NCBI RefSeq assembly: GCF_037154085.1
Contig: NZ_JBANRM010000001.1
Coordinates: 806,001-870,000, forward strand
From: Andeanibacterium fulvum
GTDB lineage: Bacteria; Pseudomonadota; Alphaproteobacteria; Sphingomonadales; Sphingomonadaceae
Direction of reading: 5' to 3'
DNA length: 64,000 nt
Shown: positions 1 to 7,685 of the stretch, piece after piece
How positions within the stretch are numbered: position 1 is the stretch's first letter
How the letters are laid out: each line of letters opens with the position of its first letter
Program-made: the position numbers and the translations under genes
Notes under the pieces: generated by a model
What the model saw: only the letters and a program-made list of their open reading frames with translations
Databases searched by the model: none
What the model was told of the DNA's origin: nothing

Positions 1-94
1 CAAGGCGGTTCTTGTAACCGAACTTCTCGGTCATCGCCTTGACGATCTGGTCCTCATAGCTCTGCTTGAGGCGAGGGGTATAATTGTCAGCCAC
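1..94 (-). CDS. rplE: 50S ribosomal protein L5, N-terminal part (cut by window edge)
   Basis: L5 binds 5S rRNA and 23S rRNA in the central protuberance of the large subunit. About 31 residues are visible, starting VADNYTPRLKQSYEDQIVKA, which is the normal L5 N-terminus. The start codon is GTG at 94-92, preceded by GGGGAGG at ordinary spacing. It overlaps the end of rplX by 8 bases, so the two are translationally coupled. The rest lies left of the window. Identification is secure from the N-terminus and from the order rplN-rplX-rplE. Confidence 0.93.
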   Translation of the reverse strand, partial: MADNYTPRLKQSYEDQIVKAMTEKFGYKNRL

Positions 95-407
95 TGATGA
101 CCTCCCCGGACTTCACGGCCACACGGACCTTCTTGCCATCACGCTCTTCGAAGCGAACGCGCGTCGCCTGGCCCGACTTGGGATCGGCCAGAGCAACCTT
201 GGAAACGGCGAGCGGCGCTTCGAAGCGGTCGATACCGCCCTGCGGGTTCGCCTGCGACGGCTTGCGGTGGCGGGCAGCGACGTTGACGCCCTGCACCACG
301 ACCTTGCCGTCCTGCGGAAGCACCTTCAGCACGGTGCCGGTGCGGCCCTTGTCCTTGCCCGAACGAACAACGACGGTGTCGCCCTTCTTGATCTTCGCGG
401 CAGACAT
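87..407 (-). CDS. rplX: 50S ribosomal protein L24
   Basis: L24 starts assembly of the 50S subunit by binding the 5' end of 23S rRNA. The protein has 106 residues, the usual length. A KOW motif lies at about residues 8-35 (KGDTVVVRSGKDKGRTGTV). The ATG start overlaps the last base of rplN and the end overlaps the rplE start, as is normal in the spc operon. No oddities were seen. Confidence 0.97.
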   Translation of the reverse strand: MSAAKIKKGDTVVVRSGKDKGRTGTVLKVLPQDGKVVVQGVNVAARHRKPSQANPQGGIDRFEAPLAVSKVALADPKSGQATRVRFEERDGKKVRVAVKSGEVISG

Positions 408-775
408 TACAGCACCTCCGGTGCGAGCGAGATGATCTTCATGAAGCCCTTGCCGCGAAGTTCGCGAACCACGGGGCCGAAGATACGAGTGCCGATCGGC
501 TCCTCGTTCTTGTTCACGAGAACAGCGGCATTGGTGTCGAAGCGGATCACGCTGCCATCGGGACGGCGAACGTCCTTCCTGGTGCGCACGATAACGGCGC
601 GGTGAACGTCACCCTTCTTCACACGAGCACGCGGCTGCGCCTCCTTGATGGAGACGACGATCACGTCGCCAACGCCAGCGGTACGGCGCTTGGAGCCGCC
701 CAGCACCTTGATGCACTGGACGCGCTTCGCGCCGCTGTTATCCGCGACGTCGAGGTTGGATTGCATCTGGATCAT
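407..775 (-). CDS. rplN: 50S ribosomal protein L14
   Basis: L14 is a highly conserved beta-barrel protein that binds 23S rRNA and forms the inter-subunit bridge with 16S rRNA. It has 122 residues, the canonical length, beginning MIQMQSNLDVADNSGAK. It is the first gene of the spc part of the block. The 61-base gap to the upstream rpsQ is one of the larger spacers here and may hold a processing or promoter site, though no clear promoter was seen. Confidence 0.97.
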   Translation of the reverse strand: MIQMQSNLDVADNSGAKRVQCIKVLGGSKRRTAGVGDVIVVSIKEAQPRARVKKGDVHRAVIVRTRKDVRRPDGSVIRFDTNAAVLVNKNEEPIGTRIFGPVVRELRGKGFMKIISLAPEVL

Positions 776-836
776 TGATCCGGTTCCTTCTCAATCGGCT
801 TGCCGAAACCAGTCCGGCAGTTCCAAAATCTTCAGC

Positions 837-1118
837 TTACGCTTCGGCTTCGAGATTGGCTTCGAGAGCCGTGCCCTTACCGGCCGTCACCCGGTCGAGG
901 ACCTTCCAGCTCTTGGTCTTCGAAATCGGGCGGGTCTCTTCGATCCGAACGGTTTCGCCAACCTTGAACGAATTGTCTTCGTCGTGGGCGTGGTACTTCT
1001 TCGAGCGGCGGATGATCTTCCCGTACAGCGGGTGCTTCACCTTACGCTCGACCTTGACCGTGACGGTCTTGTCGGTCTTGTCGGAGACGACGGTCCCGAT
1101 CAGGATACGCTTCGGCAT
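837..1118 (-). CDS. rpsQ: 30S ribosomal protein S17
   Basis: S17 is an OB-fold protein that binds 16S rRNA early in 30S assembly. It has 93 residues, beginning MPKRILIGTVVSDKTDKTV. It is slightly longer than the E. coli protein because of an Ala/Glu-rich C-terminal tail (ALEANLEAEA). It is the last gene of the S10 operon order, 11 bases after rpmC. Confidence 0.97.
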   Translation of the reverse strand: MPKRILIGTVVSDKTDKTVTVKVERKVKHPLYGKIIRRSKKYHAHDEDNSFKVGETVRIEETRPISKTKSWKVLDRVTAGKGTALEANLEAEA

Positions 1119-1129
1119 CGTCTAACTCC

Positions 1130-1333
1130 TCAGGCCTTGGCGGCCGCAGCGCGTTCGCTCTGCAGCGTCTTGATGCGCGCGATCTCGCGGCGGACTTCCT
1201 TCACTCGGGCGGGACGCTCGAGCTGGTTGGTCGCGGCCTGGAAGCGCAGGTTGAACTGCTCGCGCTTGAGGTCGACGAGTTCAGCGGTCAGCTGGTCGTC
1301 GGTCTTGGTGCGGAGATCTTCGATCTTGTTCAT
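1130..1333 (-). CDS. rpmC: 50S ribosomal protein L29
   Basis: L29 is a small helical-hairpin protein beside the peptide exit tunnel, where it helps dock SRP and trigger factor. It has 67 residues, with the typical start MNKIEDLRTKTDDQL and the middle motif KREQFNLRFQAA. It starts 3 bases after the rplP stop, so translation is probably coupled. Confidence 0.96.
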   Translation of the reverse strand: MNKIEDLRTKTDDQLTAELVDLKREQFNLRFQAATNQLERPARVKEVRREIARIKTLQSERAAAAKA

Positions 1334-1336
1334 CGC

Positions 1337-1768
1337 TTAGCCCTCCAGGTGCGAGGTGTCGCCGAGACGGGCAACGACCTTGGTCTTGATCGGCAGCTTC
1401 ATCGCAGCGCGGCTGAAAGCCTCGGCTGCGAGCGGGCCGGCGACGCCGTCCAGTTCGAACAGGATGCGACCCGGCTTAACGCGGGCAGCCCAATATTCGA
1501 TCGAACCCTTGCCCTTACCCTGACGGACTTCGGCAGGCTTCTTCGAAACCGGCACGTCCGGGAAGACGCGGATCCAGAGACGGCCCTGGCGCTTGATGTG
1601 ACGCGTGATCGCACGGCGAGCCGCTTCGATCTGGCGGGCGGTGATCCGCTCCGGCTCGAGGGCCTTGAGGCCGTAGGAGCCGAAGTTCAGGCTCGAACCA
1701 CCCTTGGCATCACCCTTGATGCGGCCCTTGAACGCCTTGCGGAACTTGGTTTTCTTCGGTTGCAGCAT
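1337..1768 (-). CDS. rplP: 50S ribosomal protein L16
   Basis: L16 lies near the A-site tRNA and is needed for peptidyl-transferase activity. It has 143 residues, beginning MLQPKKTKFRKAFKGRIKG, with the conserved stretches GKGKGSIEYWAARVKPGRIL and ARLGDTSH near the end. It sits between rpsC and rpmC as in most proteobacteria. No anomalies were seen. Confidence 0.97.
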   Translation of the reverse strand: MLQPKKTKFRKAFKGRIKGDAKGGSSLNFGSYGLKALEPERITARQIEAARRAITRHIKRQGRLWIRVFPDVPVSKKPAEVRQGKGKGSIEYWAARVKPGRILFELDGVAGPLAAEAFSRAAMKLPIKTKVVARLGDTSHLEG

Positions 1769-1788
1769 TGTCTCTACTCAGCTCCCGA

Positions 1789-2484
1789 TCAGCGCGCCGG
1801 ACGGACGCCGGAGGTTTGAGCCTCCATCATCAGCCGGTCCTGCGCGAGCGGATCGTGGGCGAAGATCTCACCCTTGAAGATCCAGCACTTGATGCCGATG
1901 ATGCCATAGGCGGTCAGCGCCTCGGCTTCGGCATAATCGACATTGGCGCGCAGCGTATGCAGCGGCACGCGACCTTCGCGATACTGCTCGACACGGGCGA
2001 TTTCGGCGCCGCCGAGACGGCCGCCGCACATCACCTTGATGCCGTCGGCACCGAGACGCATGGCGGACTGCATCGCGCGCTTCATCGCACGGCGGAAAGC
2101 CACGCGGCGAACGAGCTGGTCGGCAATGCCCTGGGCGACGAGCTTGGCGTCGATTTCCGGCTTGCGGATTTCAACGATGTTCAGCTTCACTTCGCTCTGG
2201 GTCATCTTCGAAAGCTGCGTGCGCAGCTTCTCGATGTCGGCGCCCTTCTTGCCGATGATCACGCCGGGACGCGCAGCATAGATGCTGACGCGGCACAGCT
2301 TGGCCGGACGCTCGATCACGATCTTGGAGATCGCGGCCTGCGGCAGGGTTGCGATCACGAACTTGCGGATCTTGATATCTTCCTCGAGCAGCTTGGCATA
2401 GTCACGCCCTTCGGCGTACCAGCGGCTGTCCCAGGTGCGGTTGATCTGCAGGCGCAGGCCAATGGGGTTTGATTTATGACCCAT
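1789..2484 (-). CDS. rpsC: 30S ribosomal protein S3
   Basis: S3 forms part of the mRNA entry channel of the 30S subunit. It has 231 residues beginning MGHKSNPIGLRLQINRTWDS. A type-2 KH domain has its GxxG loop (GKKG) at about residues 78-81. The C-terminal domain follows. It starts 2 bases after the rplV stop. The length matches the family. Confidence 0.97.
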   Translation of the reverse strand: MGHKSNPIGLRLQINRTWDSRWYAEGRDYAKLLEEDIKIRKFVIATLPQAAISKIVIERPAKLCRVSIYAARPGVIIGKKGADIEKLRTQLSKMTQSEVKLNIVEIRKPEIDAKLVAQGIADQLVRRVAFRRAMKRAMQSAMRLGADGIKVMCGGRLGGAEIARVEQYREGRVPLHTLRANVDYAEAEALTAYGIIGIKCWIFKGEIFAHDPLAQDRLMMEAQTSGVRPAR

Positions 2485-2486
2485 GA

Positions 2487-2864
2487 TCAGGCCTCCTCGA
2501 CTTCGCGGACGACGATACGCAGCCGGCTGAACGGCTTCAGGATGCGCGTGGACTTGCCACGACCGCGCGTGTGAAACCGCTTCATGGTCACCGACTTGCC
2601 CACGCTCGCTTCGGCGACGATCAGAGCGTCGACGTCGAGATTGTGGTTGTTTTCGGCATTGGCGATCGCCGAGGCGAGCACCTTCTTCGCGTCCTGCGCC
2701 ATCGCCCGCTTGGAGAAGGTCAGGATGTTGAGGGCTTCTTCAGCCTTCTTGCCGCGGATCAGACCGGCGACGAGGTTGAGCTTCTGAGCCGAACCACGGA
2801 TGGTGGTGCCGACCGACAGCGCTTCCTTTTCACCGACGCGACGGGGAGCTTTCTGCTTGCTCAT
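2487..2864 (-). CDS. rplV: 50S ribosomal protein L22
   Basis: L22 has a long beta-hairpin lining the exit tunnel and is a site of macrolide-resistance changes. It has 125 residues. The recognisable core runs from the AQKLNLVAGLIRGK region to FHTRGRGKSTRILKPFSRLR near the C-terminus, which includes the hairpin. It overlaps the rpsS stop by one base. Confidence 0.96.
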   Translation of the reverse strand: MSKQKAPRRVGEKEALSVGTTIRGSAQKLNLVAGLIRGKKAEEALNILTFSKRAMAQDAKKVLASAIANAENNHNLDVDALIVAEASVGKSVTMKRFHTRGRGKSTRILKPFSRLRIVVREVEEA

Positions 2865-3142
2865 CAGCGCTTACCCTTCTTGTCGGCTGCGTGGCCGGGG
2901 AAATTGCGCGTGGGCGCGAATTCACCAAGCTTGTGACCGACCATTTCCTCGTTGACCGAGACGGGGATGAACTTCTGGCCATTGTAGACGTTGAACGTCA
3001 GGCCAACGAACTGCGGCAGGATCGTCGAACGACGCGACCAGGTCTTGATCGCGCCAGCGCGAGTGCCCTGATCCTGCGCGTCTTCTGCCTTCTTCAGCAG
3101 ATGCAGGTCGACGAACGGGCCTTTCCAGACGGAACGAGCCAT
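2864..3142 (-). CDS. rpsS: 30S ribosomal protein S19
   Basis: S19 works with S13 in the 30S head and contacts the large subunit. It has 92 residues, starting MARSVWKGPFVDLHLLKKAE and ending in the usual basic tail (FPGHAADKKGKR). It is separated from rplB by 5 bases and follows the conserved S10-operon order. Confidence 0.97.
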   Translation of the reverse strand: MARSVWKGPFVDLHLLKKAEDAQDQGTRAGAIKTWSRRSTILPQFVGLTFNVYNGQKFIPVSVNEEMVGHKLGEFAPTRNFPGHAADKKGKR

Positions 3143-3147
3143 GGGGC

Positions 3148-3984
3148 TTACCTCTTCTTCTTCGCGTGACGCGAACGGATGATCATCTTGTCGGTCGACT
3201 TGTTGTGCCGCGTGCGCGCACCCTTCGTCGGCTTACCCCACGGAGTAACCGGATGACGGCCACCCGAGGTGCGGCCTTCACCACCGCCGTGCGGGTGGTC
3301 GACCGGGTTCTTGGCGACACCGCGGGTGAGCGGCTTCACGCCCATCCAGCGACGACGACCAGCCTTGGCAAGCGTCTGGTTCGAATTGTCCGGGTTGGAC
3401 ACCGCACCGACCGTACCCATGCAATCGCCACGCAGGTAACGCTGTTCGCCCGAGTTCAGGCGGACGATCACGAGACCGCGGTCACGACCGACCAGCTGCA
3501 CATAGGTGCCTGCCGAACGGGCGATCTGACCACCCTTGCCCGGCTTCATCTCCACGTTGTGGCAGATGGTGCCGACCGGCATCTGGCTGAGCAGCATGGC
3601 GTTGCCCGGCTTCACGTCGGTCTTTTCACCGGCGATCACCTGGTCACCCACGGCAACGCGCTGCGGTGCGAGGATATAAGCGAGTTCGCCGTCCTCGTAC
3701 TTGATCAGCGCGATGAACGCGGTGCGGTTGGGATCGTATTCGATCCGTTCGACGGTTGCAGCAACGTCCCACTTGCGACGCTTGAAGTCGACGAAGCGAT
3801 ACTTCTGCTTGTGACCGCCACCAATGCCACGCGAAGTCACGTGGCCCTTGTTGTTGCGGCCGCCCGTCTTGCTCTTGCCCTCGGTGAGGGACTTGACCGG
3901 CTTGCCCTTGTACAGGCCCGAGCGGTCGACCAGCACGAGGCCGCGACGCGCGGGGCTAGTCGGCTTGTAGTTCTTGAGTGCCAT
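3148..3984 (-). CDS. rplB: 50S ribosomal protein L2
   Basis: L2 is required for subunit association and peptidyl transfer. It has 278 residues beginning MALKNYKPTSPARRGLVLVD. The conserved C-terminal signature VDHPHGGGEGRTSGG, carrying the functionally important histidine, is present. The gene sits 12 bases after rplW. Length and order are normal. Confidence 0.98.
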   Translation of the reverse strand: MALKNYKPTSPARRGLVLVDRSGLYKGKPVKSLTEGKSKTGGRNNKGHVTSRGIGGGHKQKYRFVDFKRRKWDVAATVERIEYDPNRTAFIALIKYEDGELAYILAPQRVAVGDQVIAGEKTDVKPGNAMLLSQMPVGTICHNVEMKPGKGGQIARSAGTYVQLVGRDRGLVIVRLNSGEQRYLRGDCMGTVGAVSNPDNSNQTLAKAGRRRWMGVKPLTRGVAKNPVDHPHGGGEGRTSGGRHPVTPWGKPTKGARTRHNKSTDKMIIRSRHAKKKR

Positions 3985-3996
3985 TGTTCTCTAGCC

Positions 3997-4308
3997 TCAG
4001 ATGCCGCTGGTGACGTCGATGGGGTCCTGGCCGGCAGCCAGGGTCACGATCGCCTTCTTCACGTCGGTGCGCTTATAGGCCTTGCCCTTCCAGCGCTTCG
4101 TCTTGCCCTTCTGGACAATCGTATTCACTGCCTTCACCTTGGTGTCGAACAGCGCTTCGACCGCTTCCTTGATCTGCGGCTTGGTGGCGCTGCCGGCGAC
4201 CTTGAAGACGACTGCGTTGTTTTCCGACAGCAGCGTCGACTTCTCGGTGATGTGCGGCGAAAGGATCACGTCATAGTGACGCACATCCACGTCCTGCTTC
4301 TTAGCCAT
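3997..4308 (-). CDS. rplW: 50S ribosomal protein L23
   Basis: L23 is the exit-tunnel protein that docks trigger factor and SRP. It has 103 residues, with the family motif HYDVILSPHITEKSTLL near the N-terminus and KTKRWKGKAYKRTDVKKA in the C-terminal half. It overlaps the end of rplD by 8 bases, so translation is coupled. Confidence 0.96.
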   Translation of the reverse strand: MAKKQDVDVRHYDVILSPHITEKSTLLSENNAVVFKVAGSATKPQIKEAVEALFDTKVKAVNTIVQKGKTKRWKGKAYKRTDVKKAIVTLAAGQDPIDVTSGI

Positions 4309-4927
4309 TGAAACGCGCCTCCAGCTTTTCGACAGCGGCGCGCGTCAGCACCAGCGTGTCATGCTTCAGGATGTCATAGACATTGGCGCCGATGGCGGGG
4401 AGGACGTTGATGTCCTTCAGGTTGCCGGCGGCACGCGCGAAGTTGTCGTTCACGCTTTCGCCGTCGATCACCAGCACCTTCTTGCCCCAGCCCGCCTTGG
4501 CGAGCTGACCGGCCAGTGCCTTGGTCTTGGCATCGGTCAGTTCAAGGCTGTCGACGACGACGAGGCCGTTCTTCGCCTTGGCCGAAAGAGCCATGCGCAG
4601 ACCCAGAGCACGGATCTTCTTGTTGAGCGAGATGTCGAATTCGCGACGGCGGGCACCATGGGCCTTACCACCGCCAATGAACACCGGCGCCTTGCGGTCG
4701 CCGTGACGGGCCGTGCCGCCACCCTTCTGGCGGCCGAACTTCTTGCCGGTACGGGCAACGTCCGAACGCTCGCGGGTCGCACGGGCAATGCCGCGGCGAT
4801 TTTCGAGCTGCCAGGTGACAACGCGGTGGAGGATGTCGGCGCGCGGCTCAAGACCGAACACGGCATCGTTCAGTTCAATATCGCCCTTGGCGACCGAACC
4901 GTCGAGGTTGGAAAGCTTCACCTTCAC
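4301..4927 (-). CDS. rplD: 50S ribosomal protein L4
   Basis: L4 reaches into the exit tunnel; in gammaproteobacteria it also represses its own S10 operon. It has 208 residues. The extended-loop region ARTGKKFGRQKGGGTARHG (about residues 59-77) and GARRREFDISLNKK follow the family. Whether it autoregulates here is unknown, but candidate leader hairpins lie upstream of rpsJ and between rpsJ and rplC. Confidence 0.97.
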   Translation of the reverse strand: MKVKLSNLDGSVAKGDIELNDAVFGLEPRADILHRVVTWQLENRRGIARATRERSDVARTGKKFGRQKGGGTARHGDRKAPVFIGGGKAHGARRREFDISLNKKIRALGLRMALSAKAKNGLVVVDSLELTDAKTKALAGQLAKAGWGKKVLVIDGESVNDNFARAAGNLKDINVLPAIGANVYDILKHDTLVLTRAAVEKLEARFNG

Positions 4928-4930
4928 GAC

Positions 4931-5689
4931 TTAGCCCTCCTGGCCTTCGGTCGCCTCGACCGCCACGGCTTCCTCAGCCGGGGTGTCGGCGGGCGCCGCG
5001 TCATTGCTGTTGGCCGCGCTCTTCAGCCCGGCGGGATAGGGAGCCTCGGCGTGACGCGAAACCTTCACGGAGTCGCGAACGAGGAGCCATGCGTTCTTCG
5101 AACCCGGGACCGAACCCTTCACGAAGATCAGGCCGCGCTCGTCATCGGTGCGGACGATCTCGAGGTTCTGCTGAGTGCGCTGACGGTCGCCCATGTGGCC
5201 GGCCATCTTCTTGCCCTTGAACACGCGGCCCGGATCCTGGCGATTACCGGTCGAACCGTGAGCACGGTGGCTGATGGAAACACCGTGGGTAGCGCGCATA
5301 CCGCCGAAACCCCAGCGCTTCATCGCACCGGCAAAGCCCTTGCCCTGCGTGTCGCCAGTGATGTCGACCAGCTGACCCGGCACGAAGTGCGAGGCAGCGA
5401 TCGTCGAACCGACTTCCAGCACCGCATCATCGGCGACGCGGAACTCGGCGACCTTCATCTTGAGCGACACTTCGGCCTTGGCGAAATGTTCACGCTGCGG
5501 CTTGGCAACGTTCTTCTGCTTGGCTTCACCCGAACCGACCTGGAGAGCGGTGTAACCATCCTTCTCCTGGGTACGGACCGAAACCACCTGGCAGTCTTCC
5601 AGGGCAAGAACGGTCACGGGAACGTGACGTCCATCCTCCTGGAACAGGCGGGTCATCCCGACTTTCTTAGCGATCACGCCTGTGCGCAT
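4931..5689 (-). CDS. rplC: 50S ribosomal protein L3 with acidic C-terminal extension
   Basis: L3 starts 50S assembly and has a long extension reaching the peptidyl-transferase centre. The start is ATG at 5689 (MRTGVIAKKVGMTRLFQEDG) with GGAG about 9 bases upstream; the open frame extends 80 codons further but that stretch is not L3-like. The 252-residue protein is longer than E. coli L3 because of an Ala/Asp/Glu-rich tail of about 30 residues (AAPADTPAEEAVAVEATEG), a feature seen in alphaproteobacterial L3. The glutamine of the GNRQDPGRVFKGKKM motif, methylated in E. coli, is present. Confidence 0.96.
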   Translation of the reverse strand: MRTGVIAKKVGMTRLFQEDGRHVPVTVLALEDCQVVSVRTQEKDGYTALQVGSGEAKQKNVAKPQREHFAKAEVSLKMKVAEFRVADDAVLEVGSTIAASHFVPGQLVDITGDTQGKGFAGAMKRWGFGGMRATHGVSISHRAHGSTGNRQDPGRVFKGKKMAGHMGDRQRTQQNLEIVRTDDERGLIFVKGSVPGSKNAWLLVRDSVKVSRHAEAPYPAGLKSAANSNDAAPADTPAEEAVAVEATEGQEG

Positions 5690-5825
5690 GACCAATCTCC
5701 TCAACAGAGGCACCTGGACCCATTCCAGGTGCTTGCCAGCCCTAATTGTGATGCATCGCCCCGTCCGGGCTGAGCACCCTCCCCCAGCTTTGAAGCCTCG
5801 GGGAGAGCAAGACGGGGGACGCAGC

Positions 5826-5900
5826 CCGGATCCGATGATCCGGCGGTATCCCAATGTCTGCGCGGGACTTTGCCCGCGGACCGGGCCGGATAAATCCGGC
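5826..5900 (-). promoter_or_regulatory. Three tandem hairpins in the rpsJ-rplC spacer
   Basis: The 258-base spacer between rpsJ and rplC holds three clean stem-loops: 7-bp arms at 5826-5832/5837-5843 with a CGAT loop, 6-bp arms at 5861-5866/5873-5878, and 6-bp arms at 5885-5890/5895-5900 with a 4-base loop. None is followed by a run of T on the transcribed strand, so they are not simple terminators. Candidate roles are an RNA processing site or an L4- or L3-type attenuator. A decayed repeat is also possible. Confidence 0.55.
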
Positions 5901-5947
5901 TTCCGGATAGGATGCGGCCCGAAGGCCAAAACTTTCAGATCAGCGGC

Positions 5948-6259
5948 TTAAGCCAGCTTAATCTCAACATTCACACCAGCCGCCAGGTCCAGCTTCATCA
6001 GCGCGTCGACCGTCTGGGCGTTGGGCTGCACGATGTCCAGCAGCCGCTTGTAGGTGCGAACCTCGAACTGTTCCCGCGACTTCTTGTCGATGTGCGGACC
6101 GCGGTTCACGGTGAACTTCTCGATACGCGTCGGCAGCGGAATGGGGCCCCGGATCAGCGCGCCGGTACGGCGGGCGGTTTCGGCAATCTCGCCAGTCGCC
6201 TGATCGAGAACGCGGTGGTCAAACGCCTTGAGGCGAATGCGAATATTCTGAGCTTCCAT
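5948..6259 (-). CDS. rpsJ: 30S ribosomal protein S10
   Basis: S10 is part of the 30S head; as NusE it also takes part in transcription antitermination. The start is ATG at 6259 (MEAQNIRIRLKAFDHRVLDQ), giving 103 residues, the normal length. A TTG two codons upstream is open but not needed. The motif TRIEKFTVNRGPHIDKKSRE is intact. It is the first gene of the S10 operon, separated from tuf by 161 bases containing two strong hairpins. Confidence 0.96.
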   Translation of the reverse strand: MEAQNIRIRLKAFDHRVLDQATGEIAETARRTGALIRGPIPLPTRIEKFTVNRGPHIDKKSREQFEVRTYKRLLDIVQPNAQTVDALMKLDLAAGVNVEIKLA

Positions 6260-6300
6260 TTCCAACTACCGATGCGAAAGAGCCAAGGCGATCCGAAAAC

Positions 6301-6351
6301 CGCCAAAAACAAAGAACCGCCCCGCCTCACCGAATGTTCGGGAAGGGGCGG
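6301..6351 (-). terminator. Terminator or attenuator between tuf and rpsJ
   Basis: On the minus strand, arms CCGCCCC/GGGGCGG (6317-6323 and 6345-6351) enclose an inner CCGAA/TTCGG stem and are followed by a T-rich tail (TTCTTTGTTTTTGG). This is a good intrinsic terminator for the str operon. The rpsJ start is only about 40 bases further on, so some transcripts must read through, or an S10 promoter must lie upstream of the hairpin. Conditional attenuation is therefore possible. Confidence 0.75.
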
Positions 6352-6379
6352 CCCCCAGAAACTTTATAGGCAAAAGCCG

Positions 6380-6409
6380 GACCCGCAGGGGACGAATCCC
6401 CCGCGGGTC
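6380..6409 (-). promoter_or_regulatory. Strong hairpin just after the tuf stop
   Basis: Arms GACCCGC/GCGGGTC (6380-6386 and 6403-6409) plus an inner GGGG/CCCC pairing form a long stem with one mismatch, followed on the transcribed strand by GTCCGGCTTTTG. It lies 12 bases after the tuf stop codon. It may be a first terminator, an RNA 3'-end stabiliser or part of an S10 leader together with the next hairpin. Confidence 0.6.
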
Positions 6410-6420
6410 GCGCGCCTATA

Positions 6421-7596
6421 TTACTTCGTGATCTTGCTGACAACCCCAGAACCGACGGTACGACCGCCTTCACGGATTGCGAAGCGAAGACCTTCGTCCA
6501 TCGCGATCGGAGCAATCAGCTTCACGCCGATCGTCACGTTGTCGCCCGGCATGACCATCTCGGTGCCCTCGGGGAGGATCACTTCGCCGGTCACGTCGGT
6601 GGTGCGGAAGTAGAACTGCGGACGATAGTTGGCGAAGAACGGCGTGTGACGGCCACCTTCGTCCTTCGACAGCACGTAGACTTCGGCGTTGAATTCGGTG
6701 TGCGGGTTCACGGTGCCCGGCTTGGCGAGGACCTGGCCACGCTCAACCGATTCACGAGCGATACCGCGGATCAGCGCACCGACGTTGTCGCCGGCTTCAC
6801 CACGATCGAGCAGCTTGCGGAACATTTCGACGCCGGTGACGGTCGTCTTCTGGGTGTCCTTGATGCCGACGATTTCGACTTCGTCACCCACGTTCACAAC
6901 GCCGGTTTCGATACGGCCGGTCACAACGGTACCACGACCCGAGATCGAGAACACGTCTTCGATCGGCATCAGGAAGGGCTTGTCGATCGGACGATCGGGC
7001 TGCGGGATGTAGTCGTCGACAGCCTTCATCAGCTCGAGGATCGACTTTTCGCCGATTTCCGGATCGCGGCCTTCGAGAGCGGCCAGAGCCGAACCCTTGA
7101 CGATCGGAATATCGTCGCCCGGGAAGTCGTAGCTGGAGAGCAGTTCGCGGATTTCGAGTTCCACGAGCTCGAGCAGCTCTTCGTCGTCAACCTGGTCGAC
7201 CTTGTTCATGTACACGACCAGCGCCGGCACGCCGACCTGGCGGGCAAGCAGGATGTGCTCGCGGGTCTGCGGCATCGGGCCGTCAGCAGCGTTCACAACC
7301 AGGATCGCGCCGTCCATCTGGGCGGCACCGGTGATCATGTTCTTCACGTAGTCGGCGTGGCCCGGGCAGTCGACGTGCGCATAGTGGCGAGCGTCGGTTT
7401 CGTATTCCACGTGAGCGGTCGAGATGGTGATGCCGCGCTCGCGCTCTTCGGGAGCCTTGTCGATGTTCGCGAAATCGACGGGGGCGCCGAGGACCTTGGT
7501 GATCGCAGCGGTCAGCGTGGTCTTGCCGTGGTCGACGTGACCGATGGTGCCGATGTTGCAGTGCGGCTTGGTCCGCTCAAATTTTGCCTTAGCCAT
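6421..7596 (-). CDS. tuf: Elongation factor Tu
   Basis: EF-Tu is a GTPase that delivers aminoacyl-tRNA to the ribosome. It has 391 residues. G1 is GHVDHGKT at residues 19-26, and DCPGHADYVKNMITGAAQ and the NKVD specificity motif are present. Domains II and III follow, ending in VGSGVVSKITK. It is the last gene of the str operon, between fusA and rpsJ. A GC-rich hairpin (7641-7664) lies in the fusA-tuf spacer. Only one tuf copy is visible here; a second elsewhere cannot be excluded. Confidence 0.98.
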   Translation of the reverse strand: MAKAKFERTKPHCNIGTIGHVDHGKTTLTAAITKVLGAPVDFANIDKAPEERERGITISTAHVEYETDARHYAHVDCPGHADYVKNMITGAAQMDGAILVVNAADGPMPQTREHILLARQVGVPALVVYMNKVDQVDDEELLELVELEIRELLSSYDFPGDDIPIVKGSALAALEGRDPEIGEKSILELMKAVDDYIPQPDRPIDKPFLMPIEDVFSISGRGTVVTGRIETGVVNVGDEVEIVGIKDTQKTTVTGVEMFRKLLDRGEAGDNVGALIRGIARESVERGQVLAKPGTVNPHTEFNAEVYVLSKDEGGRHTPFFANYRPQFYFRTTDVTGEVILPEGTEMVMPGDNVTIGVKLIAPIAMDEGLRFAIREGGRTVGSGVVSKITK

Positions 7597-7640
7597 TTGT
7601 CAAAACCTCTATTTTCTCAAAATTCGATCAATGCGGGATA

Positions 7641-7664
7641 CGGCGCCCGTTGAATCAGGCGCCG
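7641..7664 (-). promoter_or_regulatory. Hairpin in the fusA-tuf spacer
   Basis: Perfect 7-bp arms CGGCGCC/GGCGCCG at 7641-7647 and 7658-7664 with a 10-base loop lie between fusA and tuf. No T run follows on the transcribed strand. It probably influences mRNA processing or stability and could help the high tuf expression; this is inferred from position only. Confidence 0.45.
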
Positions 7665-7685
7665 CCCCTAGACGGTCGCTCGCCG

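Noticed and set aside
4361..5773. Long open frame of 470 codons on the plus strand
   Set aside because: It lies antisense to rplD and rplC and is a codon-bias shadow of GC-rich ribosomal genes; it has no start signals and no recognisable domain.
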